From: Macrostomum hystrix
Taxonomy: Eukaryota > Platyhelminthes > Macrostomidae
Reading direction: 5' to 3'
DNA length: 64,000 nt
NCBI GenBank assembly: GCA_950097015.1
Contig: CATNEN010000007.1
Location: 4,263,501-4,327,500 of the forward strand
Part shown: in pieces, positions 10,149 to 22,299 of the stretch
How positions within the stretch are numbered: position 1 is the first letter of the stretch
How the letters are laid out: each line of letters opens with the position of its first letter
The notes under the pieces: generated by a model
Seen by the model: the letters and a program-made list of their open reading frames with translations, nothing else
Told to the model about the DNA's origin: nothing
Databases searched by the model: none
Translations under genes and position numbers: made by a program

Positions 10149-13100
10149 CTATGCGTTCACAGCGGCTGCGCTGCTGGCAGCTCCAAGAGCCGCGGCGGTC
10201 GTTGCTGGCGGAGTTCTCAGCGAGCCTGGCGCCGAGGACGAGTTTGAAGAAGCGGACGAGGCGGAGGAAGAAGCTGACGATGCTGGAGTCGAAGACGACG
10301 CACCGGAGGAGGTGGCGGCGGCCGCCGCGGCTGCGGCTGCGGCTGCTGCGGCGGCGGCGGCGGCGGAATGCGCAAAGTGCAGATAGGGGGGCATCGGGTA
10401 GGGCATGGAGCCAATGTGTTGTTGCTGGTGCTGGTGCTGGAGCTGATGCTGGAGCTGATGCTGGAGCTGGTGCTGAAGCTGGTGATGCAGCGACTGAGGG
10501 TGCTGGTGCTGTCCCATCCACCCCAGACCGAATGACCGATGGCCGCTCAGCAGCAGGTCGTGCAGCACGGCGTCTATGGGCGTTTTACCTGTCATCTTCA
10601 CGAAGAACAATTGCTCCAGCACCGTTGCTGGCAGCCGCTTCAGCTGCGGCAGGCGCAGCAGCAGCTTGCCGAAGCGGGCGGGCTGGTGCGGGTGCTGGTA
10701 GCGGACGTACTCCTCGAAGGCGCACTGCACCTTCTCCTGGATGCCGTCGACCTGGGCCGCGTCCGTGAGGCCGGGGACATCTGCAATCGGCAAGTTGAGT
10801 GAATTTCGCTTGGAAAATAGAATTCACTGTATATCCCTTATTTCCCTTGGTTTGCGAATCGAACTCTCGAACGCAAGCTACAAAATAATTTCTGAATCCA
10901 GACGCACCTGAGTTGAACAGCGCGATGGCCTTCAGACAGGAGAACTCCGCTGGGTCCACGCGCAGAGCTCGCAGCTTCTCAACCTGCTCATGGAAGGTCC
11001 TGGCATAGCCGGCGTACAGCGCGGTCCGCTCGGGCGTGCCGCCAACTGCCGCCGCCGCTGCCAACGCCGGGCCCGCGTGAATGGGCACAGCGGAGTGCGC
11101 AGCCGTCAGGATAAAGAGCTCGGACCAGGACTGGCTGAGAAGTGTCAGCTGATCGGCCGGCTGCAGCTCCGGGAAGAACGGAATGTTCTTGATCCAGGCA
11201 ACGGTTGTGAACAACAGCTGGGCGGCCATCTCTCCGACTGTGTCAGCCGTGATGGACGGAGGCTGCGGGGGTTGCGACGGTGGTTGCGGCGGCGGCGGCG
11301 GTGGCGCAGGAGGTGGCGGCTGGGATGGCGGAGGTGGTGGCGGAGGAGGCGGCGGCGGAGGTGGCGGAGGTTGCGGCGGCGGAGCGGCTTGCTGCGGCGG
11401 CGGTTGCGAAGGCATATGCTGTTTTGGCTGCTGCTGCTGCTGCTGACGAGTGTTAAAGCTAGGAGTGGCTTGCATTGACGCTGAAGCTTGAAATCGTGCA
11501 TGAGACGATGACATTGTTGAGGCCGACGTCGAAGTGCCGCTGTTTGCGGCTGCCGCGGCGGCAGCAGCAGCGGCGGCTGCAGCGGCGGCCGCGTGCGGAG
11601 CCTCCGCCCTCAACAGTAGGTTGATGAAGGAGGAGAAATAGGAGGGCGAAGCGAATGGCGGGAACAGACCAGCGTAGGCCTGCTGGAAGGGCGGAATCCG
11701 GCCCTGCTGAACGGCTAGAAGTGGGGGCGGGAGCGGGTGAAGCCGATGTTGTTAAAAAGCGAAATCAATTTGCGGTTTTGCATCGTTATAATCGACAAAA
11801 ATTCGCCTTGCTTTAAGTGACTTTCTCATTCACCGCAAAGAGGAGCAAAGGAAGAAATAAAAAGGAGAACTGCGGAAGAGACTCTTGGGACACACGCAGT
11901 GATCCATCAGGCAGGTTTTCAGTGCGGCGCAGCCAGTAATTTCAGTTTGGGAAAGGATTGAAAAACAAGGCTGCCGGGCGCTGGGGCAATCTGTCACCAG
12001 CCTCTCCTTTTCCGCCAGTTAAAGAAGGCCAAAGAAAACCGAACGGCAGGGGGGGGCCGTGTCGGGTCGCCAAGGCCCGGGCCTGATAAATGAGACGCGC
12101 AGGAACCGGCGGGTTGAGAGGTGAGATCCCAATGTCCTCATCAATCAGAGGTGCGAAAGTCGAGAGCTCGCCGTGACTGTCTGCTGACTAGGCGGCGGGC
12201 GGGACAGAGGATGGGGAATACAAGTGGAGGGATGTTTTCAAGGCTTAGGTTAGATAGATGAGCGCGGGCCGGCCAGTGCCTAAGTGCCCACCTGTTGAAC
12301 TGGGGGATAAATGCTTTTCATTCGAAATCGTACCAGCCGCCTGACCCTGGCATCATCTAATCCCCTAAAATACTCCCGATGGGATTGTAGGGATGGATTG
12401 GGGAAGCTGTGACCAGCAGAAGTCCGATCTGCTTCCCTGTGTCAGATTTCTGTGAGTCAGCAGCTCAGAAATCACAGCGTGTCATTCCAGCCAATCTGGC
12501 AGTTGATTTGTCTGGCTCCGGCAGAATAATTCTTTGTTTCTTTATTTTTCCTCGACTGTTTGGGGGCGGTCAAGACGGGTGGGAGAAAACCTCGAAGTCG
12601 CCTGTGTCGTATTTTTTTCATTCCGGCCGCTGATTAAGGCGTCGGCCTGGGGAAGTGGGCGGGGGGAGGGGCCACTCGTTTTTGTTCGCGCCCCGTTTGA
12701 GCAGGCAGAAATCTCCCCGGGGCCTGATCCGCCCGGGACATGAAAGAGAAAGGCAGCAGCGAGTAGGGCACACACACGCCGGGGAAGTTGTTGGGATCAG
12801 GATCGCCCAAGGGGGAAACTCGCCGGGCCCAAGCAGCCGTTAACAAGGTTTGCAAAGGTCCCAGGGTCCCCACCTCATTGGGACGCGCGGGCTTCTTTCA
12901 CTCCTTCACTCTCTTGTCTTTACTCACTCTGGCCTCCTAAAATACACTCCCTTTACTGTTTTATCCCCTATAGGCCTACAGCTATCTCTTCGTTTTCACG
13001 CTCGATGTCGCGCTGTAGCTCAACGGTTTTTGAGGGACCCTGATGGACTTGGGACACAGCAGCTCACGAGCATCATCACACAGTGGCACAGCCCAGCCCT

Positions 13101-16100
13101 CAGCCACGGCTAATGACATTGGGCAGGTCGGCAGGCCGCGATATTCACGGTGGGCGGGGAGCACACGACGGAGGGAAGCGCCCCAATTAAGCGCGGAGGC
13201 AACACTTTCACTCCGGCGAGCCCTGAGCAGTTTGGAGGCTTTACGTGGATGGGGCGGATGAATGAAGGCCGGGATTAGGGATGAGCTGAGGGGGCAAAGG
13301 GGCGGCGCGACCGCCTCCCGCGGCTGTCAATCTCTTGGCCGCGTCCCACACGCCACCCACTTTTTGATTTCCTTCTGCGCACTCCGACAATTAGCGATGA
13401 CGGCTGACGCACGGAATAAGGGAAACGGCGGGTAAGTCACAAACCAGGCATGCTTATTCCACTTGGGGTGAGGGGGGAGTTTGGCGAGAAAACGGGACTG
13501 CAGCGAGCTCCGGATCGGAAAGAGCATCGCGTGCGCGGTAGATTTCTCCCAACACGCTGAATTGTTCCCTCCTCTCTTCTTACTAATTTCAAGCTTTCAG
13601 TTTCGCATAGTTCTCGGCCAAAAATGAGCGGCAATGAGGAACGAGGTTGGAGTTTTTTGAGGCGGGATTTTTTTGACGCTTCGGAATCAATTATTCGGTA
13701 GTGCAGACTTCCTGAAATCCCGCAGAAACGATTTCTTTAATCTCTCTCTGGTGGAGGTCAGATCCCTGGGATTAATTGCGTGCTCATCGCGCAGCGGACA
13801 ATAATGATCTATAAGCTGCTAGAAAAGGCTGGTTTTCCCACGGGGGGGGGTAGCGGCCCGTCCAGCTTTGTGACGAAGCTTTTTTATATGATACTGTGCC
13901 GCCCTGGCCTGACTGCGGCGCAGCTGCTCGACTTTATTTCGGTTTCTGAGAAGCGACGATTGAGTCCTTTGTGATAAGCGGAGAGAGCATGATGAGACTA
14001 TAGAGCGGTTGACTAGTAAGTCCCCGACTAGTAAGTCCCTGAGGCTCGCGACCAACCTTTGACTTAGAGTAGAGGAGATAATTACAGAGCGGCGAGTGAG
14101 CTGGCAGCTGGCAGGCCTCACAAGCACATGCAACCGAAAGTCATTCCTCTCATTTCATTTTTTCTTGCAGCCCCGACCGCTCGCTGCGGCGCCTGCGTGG
14201 TCACTTGTTTTTAACAAACTTCCTCCGGCTCTATCAGAGAATCTGATTGATTAATTCCGCTAAAGGAACTCGTCCACCCCCGCACCGCCATCAACCGCTT
14301 CCCACTTGAGAATCTCCCATAGAGCTCTTGGGTCAGTCCGAGTTCTGAAGTGAGCTGTCCGGTGGCTAAATAGTTGAGTATATACTCGTAAGTTTTCGAT
14401 TTAACTCAGTAGCGATCTTTGTCTGCGAGACAAAGACCCGCTCCCCATGCTCATCTATTCGAGGAGGCTGGCGTGCAGAATGTCCAGCGGGGAAATCAAT
14501 TCTCTGCCAATCCCACTGTCACCTGTGTCTTCCCCTGTGTCTCAATTCTGGTCAAGAAGCGCCACGTGACGAGTCAGGCTCTTGAGCTCAGATTGAGCAG
14601 ATACGGAGGAGGCAGTAGCACTGCGGGCATCATCTACCAAGCATTAGGGACATCCCCGACTGCATCTTCATCTATAGAGCCAGGGTTTCAAAGCCGGACA
14701 GCAGAATGGTAGTGATCCAACCCGAGACTGTGGCGTGGGATTGTTGCCCTGGTTGCTAAACATCTCGCTACTTGAGTGCATGCTCAAAGGGCCTCCGGCC
14801 AGTGATGCTAGCCCATATTACTTCACGAAATCATAATTAAAATTTGAGAACACAAATAAACTCGAATCCACACGGAATCCACACGGAATCCACACGGAAT
14901 CCACACGGAATCCACACGGAATCCACACCGAATCCACACGGAATTCACACCGAATCCACACAGAATCCACACCGAATCCACACGGAATCCACACGGAATC
15001 CACACCGAATCCACACGGAATTCACACCGAATCCACACCGAATCCACACGGAATTCACACCGAATCCACACGGAATCCACACGGAATCCATACCGAATCC
15101 ACACCGAATCCACACCGAATCCGCACTAAATTCTACTCTTGATCCAAGGCAGGTGTCAGAAAGTTTAGCATACAAAAGCAAAGCAGGCAAATGCAATAAT
15201 TTCATGTTGGAGTTAGTCACCCTCTTTGCGCATTCCGGTCTTCAGGCACTTCTGGAAGCGGCAATACTGGCACTGGTTCCTGTGGTGAATGTCCACCGGG
15301 CAGTTCCGGTTGCCGCGGCAGGTGTAGGACAGCTTCCGCCTGACCGATCGCTTGAAGAAGGACTTGCAGCCTTCGCATGTGTACTGTCCGTAGTGCTTGC
15401 CTGGGGATCGAGGAGAAGAGACGCTACTTTTGAATGCAGTTTTCAAAACAAATGTGCCATTTTGATCTTAAAATGTGCCATTTTGATCTTAAAATGTGCC
15501 ATTTTGATCTTAAAATGTGCCATTTTGATCTTAAAATGTGCCATTTTGATCTTAAAATGTGCCATTTTGATCTTAAAATGTGCCATTTTGATCTTAAAAT
15601 GTGCCATTTTGATCTTAAAATGTGCCATTTTGATCTTAAAATGTGCCATTTTGATCTTAAAATGTGCCATTTTGATCTTAAAATGTGCCATTTTGATCTT
15701 AAAATGTGCCATTTTGATCTTAAAATGTGCCATTTTTATCTTAAAATGTGCCATTTTGATTATTAAAAGTGCCAATATGATCTTAAAAGTGCCATTTTGA
15801 TAATAAAAGGTGCCATTTTGATTATTAAAAGTGTCATTATGATCTTAAAAGTGCCATATTTTGATAATAAAAGGTGCCATTTTGATCATTAAAAGTGCCG
15901 CTTTTATATTTGAAGCATCTGTCAGTTTTTTCTTAGTGAATTTTAGATTTTCGTATACGAGTTACATGCCACTTCTTATCTTAAAAATGAATTTGTTTAT
16001 CTTTAAGTGAGTGCAATTTCGATTCTGAAGTGTGTCAATTTTTTAAAGTAACGTGTAGTATGATTTATAAAACTAGTGTCACCCATTGTAGTCTATTGTT

Positions 16101-17795
16101 GCTTCTTTATCTTATACACAGAGCCAATTTTGACACTAAGAATTACAAAATTCTGAAACAATAACACTTTTGTGTGATTTCGGCATCGTTTTAGAAATAA
16201 TTAAAATTTCTCTCGTGACGAAAACCACTTCTCAGGCGGATGGGCAGATAAAAGTCATCAGATTGAGAAGCAGATTAAGTTCACTGTTATCGTAAATTTG
16301 GATCAACTATGAGAACTCGAATTACTGAAGATGAAAAAGCATTTTTCAGCAGGGATTGAGAAACTGAGAGACGGTTGGCTCAGTTTATGATCTCTCCGCT
16401 TTGCTGGGTATAAACCTTTTCTGATTTCTAAGAAAATTCAACGAAATAAAACGCATTCCCAACTAATTAACGGTCTTTTAATTTCAATGATATCAAACTA
16501 AATCAATTGTACATAAATTTGTGTTATGCAAGTTTTTAATCCTTGGAATTAAACCTTGGTTACTAGAATATGGGATGGTATCTGCGTGCCAATCGGTGTA
16601 AGTAGATTGGGTCACCGCGCATCAACTTCAGTCTAATGACTGACTGAGAAGGCATGGGAGGCTGGGCCAACGGGAATCCTATATGAGGATCAGATCCCAA
16701 TTCATGTTGGTTGCGACATCGTTTGTCTTCTAATTTTAGTCTGTCCATAATTTTGAAACTACGAGTAATTATGTTCTCAATGGCACACTTTGAAAGGTGC
16801 TGTAAATCCGCCCCTTCATCCCGCCACTCACTCTCAAATCCGCCCCTTCATCCCGCCACTCACTCTCAAATCCGCCTCTTCATCCCGCAACTCACTCTCA
16901 AATCCGCCACTTCATCCCGCCACTCACTCTCAAATCCGCCCCTTCATCCCGCCACTCACTCTCAAATCCGCCACTTCATCCCGCCACTCACTCTCAAATC
17001 CGCCACTTCATCCCGCCACTCACTCTCAAATCCGCCCCTTCATCCCGCCACTCACTCTCAAATCCGCCCCTTCATCCCACCACTCACTCTCAAATCCGCC
17101 ACTTCATCCCGCCACTCACTCTCAAATCCGCCACTTCATCCCGCCACTCACTCTCAAATCCGCCTCTTCATCCCGCAATTCACTCTCAAATCCGCCACTT
17201 CATCCCGCCACTCACTCTCAAATCCGCCCTTCATCCCGCCACTCACTCTCAAATCCGCCCCTTCATCCCACCACTCACTCTCAAATCCGCCCCTTCATCC
17301 CGCCACTCACTCTCAAATCCGCCTCTTCATCCCGCAACTCACTCTCAAATCCGCCACTTCATCCCGCCACTCACTCTCAAATCCGCCTCTTCATCCCGCC
17401 ATCCTCTCTTAAATCCGCTCAACCTGCGGAAACTATGCCCGCCCTGTTTATGCCGGACCCTGCATTGCCCGCCCAGAGCAGAGCGGAAGCGCACCTGAAC
17501 TTTTGTCACCGCAGACCACGCACTCCACATTGCCAGCCTTCTCGGGATCGTCGTCGTCGTCATCATCGCAGTCGATGGAGCCGCCGCCGCCGCCAATGCC
17601 GCCGCCACCACCGCCGCCGCCACCGCCGTGGACGAAGCTGGCTGGCGAGCTTGGCTCCGAGTTCAACAGCGGTGTGGAGTTGTGCAGCAGCATCGCCGTG
17701 GCATCCCCGGAGCCGCCGCTGCCGTCAACGGAGTCCCAGAACATCGGCTGCGGCTGCGGCAGGTGCTGCTGGTGCCGGCTTCCTCCGGTTGACAT
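10149..17795 (-). CDS. NR2F: COUP-TF / seven-up nuclear receptor (NR2F family), four exons
   Basis: A DNA-binding transcription factor of the COUP-TF group, which acts in the nucleus on direct repeats of AGGTCA-like half sites. Predicted exons on the minus strand are 17795-17495, 15400-15221, 11714-10908 and 10780-10149. All junctions are GT-AG and phases join cleanly, giving 639 residues. The DNA-binding domain starts at Cys92 and runs to about residue 160; its P-box CEGCKS is at 109-114, as in NR2F. The hinge reads [13 protein letters not shown]. Ligand-domain helices run from about 315, with NIPFFPELQ and [11 protein letters not shown], to the AF-2 region [13 protein letters not shown] at about 497-509. 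Residues about 200-314 are an Ala/Gln/Pro-rich insert, and residues 510-639 are an unusual tail rich in His, Gln, Ala and Ser. The start is the first ATG after an in-frame stop. The family is clear; the exact untranslated ends are unknown. Confidence 0.93.
11715..14850. other. Non-repetitive part of NR2F intron 2
   Basis: This part of the 3.5 kb intron (15220-11715, minus) contains no recognised exon. It is GC-rich with many short open frames that look like chance. A steroid-receptor-like direct repeat, AGGTCC and GGGTCC with two bases between, lies at 12856-12869 and is preceded by TTTGCAA. A tRNA A-box-like string, TAGCTCAACGGTT, lies near 13014. Intronic regulatory elements are plausible but unproven. 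Confidence 0.4.
14858..15128. repeat. 11-bp minisatellite in NR2F intron 2
   Basis: About 24 copies of ggaatccacac, with ccgaatccacac and ggaattcacac variants, lie 90 bases into the intron from the exon 2 donor at 15221/15220. An 11-bp period opens frames on both strands that encode only low-complexity peptide. Confidence 0.95.
15452..15905. repeat. 21-bp minisatellite in NR2F intron 1
   Basis: About 15 near-perfect copies built on gtgccattttgatcttaaa run from 15,452 to 15,765. Degenerate units with inserted tattaaaag or aataaaagg follow to about 15,905. The array starts about 50 bases upstream, in the sense of the gene, of the exon 2 acceptor. The uniform core with a decayed edge is typical of a recently expanded array. 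Confidence 0.95.
15906..16800. other. AT-rich unique part of NR2F intron 1
   Basis: Between the two arrays of intron 1 lies about 0.9 kb of AT-rich sequence. I see no exon, RNA gene or clear regulatory motif in it. Confidence 0.5.
16806..17416. repeat. 32-bp minisatellite in NR2F intron 1, near the exon 1 donor
   Basis: About 19 copies of a 32-bp unit with the core ccgccactcactctcaaatc and ccctt, cactt or ctctt variants. It ends about 80 bases from the real exon 1 donor at 17495/17494. On the sense (minus) strand each unit contains GAGAGTGAGTGG, so the gene's first intron carries about 19 donor-like GTGAGT strings just downstream of the true donor. Confidence 0.95.
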
Positions 17796-18260
17796 CTCGC
17801 AGTCGTCGATATCAATTTTGACGGCTAAGTTTCTAGTAGCGAACTAAATCTGAGAACGAGCGAAGATTAAAAGCGCCACCGCGGCGGGCCCTCTTTTATC
17901 TTGAAATTCGTCGCCGCCAAAGAGGTGGGGGGCAGGGGGGGGAGGGCCGGGGCGGCCGGGAGCAAAAGAGCACGACTCGGCGCGGGAGGGTTGGTCAGCG
18001 GCCCCTCCCCGACCCGCTATTCCTCAGGCGTGGCCAGGCCGCGGTGAGCCAAAGAAACTCGCTATCAAATGCGGCCCTGCTTGGCGCCCGCTGTCGACTC
18101 CCAAGGCCGGGAGCTGAGCGCTGATTCGCTGGCCAGCCCGGGGTCGCCCACCCGGCCGACCCTCGGGTAGAGGGGAGCAGCCAGTGGCCGCCACTTGCCG
18201 CATCCCCGGATCCGCTGCTGGCCTGACCCATCCAGGGAGTGACACCGCCATCCACCCGCG
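17796..18260 (-). promoter_or_regulatory. GC-rich 5' region of the NR2F gene
   Basis: The sequence directly upstream of the NR2F start codon is strongly GC-rich with many CpG and poly-G tracts, as expected of a CpG-type developmental promoter. An in-frame TAG lies upstream of the ATG at 17795. On the minus strand a TATA-like ATAAAAG lies near 17892-17900, about 100 bases upstream of the start codon. The transcription start cannot be located from sequence alone. Confidence 0.4.
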
Positions 18261-18934
18261 TTTAGTCTCCCGCGTTTAGATCCCTAATCCTTTGCTCAGT
18301 AGTATTCGGAATTCCTCAGCTTGAAGGCTGAGCGCACACTTTCTCCGGGGGATTATCTGCATGGGAGCGGAACAGCAGTTGTCTCCGCTCTCCCAGTTTC
18401 CCAATGTCTATTTCGGTCTAGCACAAATCTTTCCCCGGAGAGAATTTGATGAGAATCAGCCGAGGGCCGCGGCTTTTTTGATGAGGAATTTCACGAGATG
18501 CGGCGTTCCAGACCCATCTTGGCCCCCCAGCCAGTGCATGAGCAGCCACTCGCTCTCCAGGAAATAGATAGATAAACACTGGCTCAGCCATCTCAGACCC
18601 CGAGCAGTGTTTGAGCAGAGTCTAATCTCGGGCTTAAGTCAAGCGGCAATTACTGCTGCGGCAGGCGGAGCACAGATAAGACTGGGAATTGGGGCGACGT
18701 GCTTGCTCACTACTGATCCCAAGGCTGCAGCTGTTTGCGATGCTTGCATCACAGATGCAGTCATAAAATTCTTCAATTAGGTGTCGCTTGTATATCAAGC
18801 CAGGCCGTTCATTTTTCTCGTTTCACATTGGCTAGGAAATATAATTCTTCAGATGCGCTGTGAAAAATTAACATTTTCCTGCTTTTACTGCATGAAATAT
18901 AGACTTTTAGGTGGCGGAAGAGTAGATTTAGCAA
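18261..18934. other. Unique sequence upstream of NR2F, no gene seen
   Basis: A non-repetitive block of mixed composition. No open frame or RNA gene is convincing. Confidence 0.4.
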
Positions 18935-19512
18935 ATATTTAGCGGGTGGTTAGGCTGTTGGATAGCCAGCAGGTAGGCTGTTGGATAGCCAGCAGGGTAG
19001 GCTGTTGGGTAGCCAGTAGGGTAGGCTGTTGGATAGCCAGTAGGGTAGGCTGTTGGGTAGCCAGCAGGTAGGTTTTTGAGTAGCCAGCAGATAGGCTGTT
19101 GGATAGCCAGTAGGGTAGGCTGTTGGGTAGCCAGCAGGTAGGTTGTTGGGTAGCCAGTAGGGACGGCTGTTGGGTAGCCAGCAGGTAGGTTGTTGGGTAG
19201 CCGGTAGGGACGGCTGTTGGGTACTCAGTAAGATAGGCGGTTGGATAGCCAGTAGGGTAGGCTGTTGGGTAGCCAGCAGGTAGGCTGTTGGATAGCCAGT
19301 AGGGTAGGCTGTTGGGTAGCCAGCAGGTAGGCTGTTGGATAGCCAGTAGGGACGGCTGTTGGGTAGCCAGCAGGTAGGTTGTTGGGTAGCCGGTAGGGAC
19401 GGCTGTTGGGTATTCTAATAGCGTAAGGTAGGCTGTTATGTACTCAGTAAGATAGGCGGTTGGGTAGCCGTCAGGGTAGGTTGTTGGGTAGCCGGCAGGG
19501 TAGGCTGTTGGG
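18935..19512. repeat. 24-bp minisatellite, degenerate
   Basis: About 24 copies on the core ggctgttgggtagccagcag, with agtaggg, ggtaggga and ggatagcc variants and some shortened units. A sub-pattern of several units, including gggacggctg, recurs near 19,150-19,220 and 19,340-19,410. Confidence 0.9.
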
Positions 19513-19772
19513 TAGCTCTAAAGTAGATTGCGGGGTAGCTCTAAAGTAGATTGTGGGGTAGCTCTAAAGTAGATTGTGGGGTAGCTCTAAAGTAGATTGC
19601 GGGGTAGCTCTAAAGTAGATTGTGGGGTAGCTCTAAAGTAGATTGCGGGGTAGCTCCAAAATAGATTGTGGGGTAGCTCTAAAGTAGATTGCGGGGTAGC
19701 TCTAAAGTAGATTGCGGGGTAGCTCTAAAGTAGATTGTGGGGTAGCTCCAAAGTAGATTGTGGGGTAGCTGT
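19513..19772. repeat. 22-bp minisatellite adjoining the previous array
   Basis: About 12 copies on tagctctaaagtagattg followed by cgggg or tgggg. It follows the 24-bp array without a gap. The two units share the gggtagc string, so the second may have grown from an edge unit of the first. Confidence 0.95.
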
Positions 19773-20594
19773 AAGGCTGCAATTCCGCAAGGCATTGTTC
19801 ACAAAGGACCCTCCGCGTGCAGTGCCCATTAAGCCACAGTTGGTATATGCGCTAATGGCCATAGCAATGACTAGCGGCATATTAATGAGGCCAATGAGAA
19901 CAATCAAACAGCATGAAGGGGGGTTGGTGAATATCTTGCATATTAACTATCGCATGGCAGACTATTTAGATCCCCATTTTCCCCACCTTATCCCCTATTC
20001 ATTGCCTGGCGACAGATCCCGGTGACATCTGTGCATGGCGCGGCTCTGGCGATGATTTTGTCTTCAGGAACCGGCCGACTGGGCCGCTACCGTCTCGAAT
20101 CAACACTCAACACTCGAGCGGTGTTTTGAGTTCTAGCCATTGCATCACCCCGCGCCTGTCCCGCCCAATTTCGCATAGCTCAGTTTGAGAATGTGATGCA
20201 ATCCGCTGAGAACTCTCGGGCATTAGCTTCCTAGAGCACACTTGTGAGATCTATGGAGAAACCCGAGACCTCAAGGCGCATGGGAACAAGAATTAATGGG
20301 CTTGGGGTGGGGCGCGGATATCTTAGAGACCGAGCGCCAACGGCCATGGCATGACCGCTGACTTTCACGCACTCAGCTGTGAAAGCTGATCATTGTGACG
20401 CATTGCGTGTGGAAACCCTGCCGCTTAGACAACCGGGCGAGGAGCTATGACTTCTCGTCAAGGCTAATTGCTTGGTGAAATGCGCTAAACTCTATAGGTG
20501 CCAACATTATTGTTTGCTCAGACTGTTGCATGACCAATCTTGCCGATTCAAATCCAGCTTCTGCAATGGCTTACTCTATTTCCCAGCACTGAGG
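19773..20594. other. Unique block upstream of NR2F, possible regulatory element
   Basis: No exon is recognised. The part at about 19,790-19,960 is dense in AT-rich factor-like motifs, including catattaatgagg and a SOX-like gagaacaatc, between GC-balanced flanks. It is a candidate conserved non-coding element of the receptor locus on motif content alone. A B-box-like GATTCAAATCC near 20,545 may be a SINE relic. Confidence 0.3.
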
Positions 20595-20801
20595 ATTCTA
20601 TCTCTGCATTCTACTCTCCCTGCATTCTACTCTCCCTGCATTCTACTCTCCCTGCATTCTACTCTCCCTGCATTCTACTCTCCCTGCATTCTACTCTCCC
20701 TGCATTCTACTCTCCCTGCATTCTACTCTCCCTGCATTCTACTCTCCTGCATTCTACTCTCCTGCATTCTACTCTCCTGCATTCTATCATTTTTCATGTC
20801 T

Positions 20802-20832
<31 letters not shown>

Positions 20833-20835
20833 GAT
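20595..20835. repeat. 16-bp minisatellite followed by a (CAG)n run
   Basis: About 12 copies of tgcattctactctccc, the last ones shortened by two bases, end at about 20,790. A CAG run of about ten units follows at 20,802-20,832. The unit shares a ttctactctc core with the 19-bp array at 4,310-5,332. Confidence 0.95.
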
Positions 20836-22295
20836 GACGCAGAGCGGCTATTGGCAAAGGACTCAGGCTGAGCAATCGGTGCTGCCGAACACAGGCAATC
20901 AAAGGCGCGCAATCTCAAAATTGGCCAAGAGAAGCCTGGACAAGCTGAAATTCGCACCTATTCCGTCGTCAATCCAGGCAGTGTACTTAGGGAAGGCGAG
21001 GCGTAAATCGATTTCGGTAATAAAACAAACTGCGTCAATGCCTTGATTTTGCAAAAAGTCATAATTAGCAGCGGCACCTGTTGCACCTGTTCCTCAGTCG
21101 CTAAGAATTTTTTGTTATTTCAAATTTATTTAAACGCAAAATGTCACCATCGGTCAAGGCGAGGCAGATTTTTTCGTTTTTAAGGCGACTGAAAAAAAAT
21201 GAATCGGCTTTTTCCAAGAAACAAGTGAGAAATCGAGGCTCAGAATATGAAATTCACAGAGGCCCAGCAAAAGTGTTAACACGCCACGGAGAGTCAGGGA
21301 AGATAGTGAGCAGAAGATGGGGCAGTCCGGATGATGATGATGAAATATTAATGTTAGCATTGCGTATCTTCTTGTCGTGCAGCTGCGGCAGCGGCAGTTG
21401 GTCTCTCGGGACTGAAGCTCGGTGACTTATTAAAGCGATAATCTGGCCGGACAGCGGGCACGGGCCAGAAAGGATTACGGAGGCCGCTAATTCCTCAATC
21501 ACGAGAGACGGATATAGTGAGATAGAGAGGAGCGGCTGAGCTGGACTCAAAACTGCCGAGACCCCGAGGGCTGCAGGGCTGGCTCGACGCGACCGAAAAT
21601 TGGTACAAAAAGGAGCTCGGAATTCCGGCGCTCCCATGACACCAATTGCTTAGAAGAATGGGAAGAGGATTCCTGTTCCAGCAGGGGGTGGGACAAATCT
21701 ATTTCTTATGGAATTTTGGCGCGCGCGTGCCAGATTGTCGGGGATTGTCGGGGCGGGGGCAATGGGCCCAGCGCTGCTGGCGATATGCAAATCACAGTGG
21801 GATCTGGAGTCCCGATAACTGATTATTATTGGGCTATCACTGCTGGTGCCGGCAGAAGCTTCTGTCCACTATTCGAATTAGGGAGAATTCTGGCTAGGGG
21901 GAGAATCGGGGATCTTTCCACCGCATCGCGCTTGGGGATTTCTTGGTGTTGTGAAGAAATTCTTTTGAGTATAGCACAGGTGTTGGCGAGTGCCTTGAGT
22001 AGGCTTTTCCAAACCTGGAGTTCTAACCACGATACATTCTATGCACAATGAGACCTGATTTTAAAAGGGCCTATCACTTATAACGCAGCTGTTTTAGCTG
22101 GCCCAGCACAAAGCGGTTTTCTTAATTTTGGTGCCGAAAATATCCAAAAGGTTAAGCAATTGACTGCTGAAAAAAGGCAGATAATGGGACGCGCTTTTTG
22201 AAGCGAGGCTTGAGGCGCCGAAAGGAGATATGGGGAGAGGGTAGATTGAGGAATGGAAGGGAGAGTATCGGGAGAAAGTCCCTGTATAGAGAGAG
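20836..22295. other. Unique sequence, no gene recognised
   Basis: Several frames of 60-130 codons overlap on both strands but none resembles a known family or has coherent splice context. Nothing else is identified. Confidence 0.4.
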
Positions 22296-22299
22296 AACG

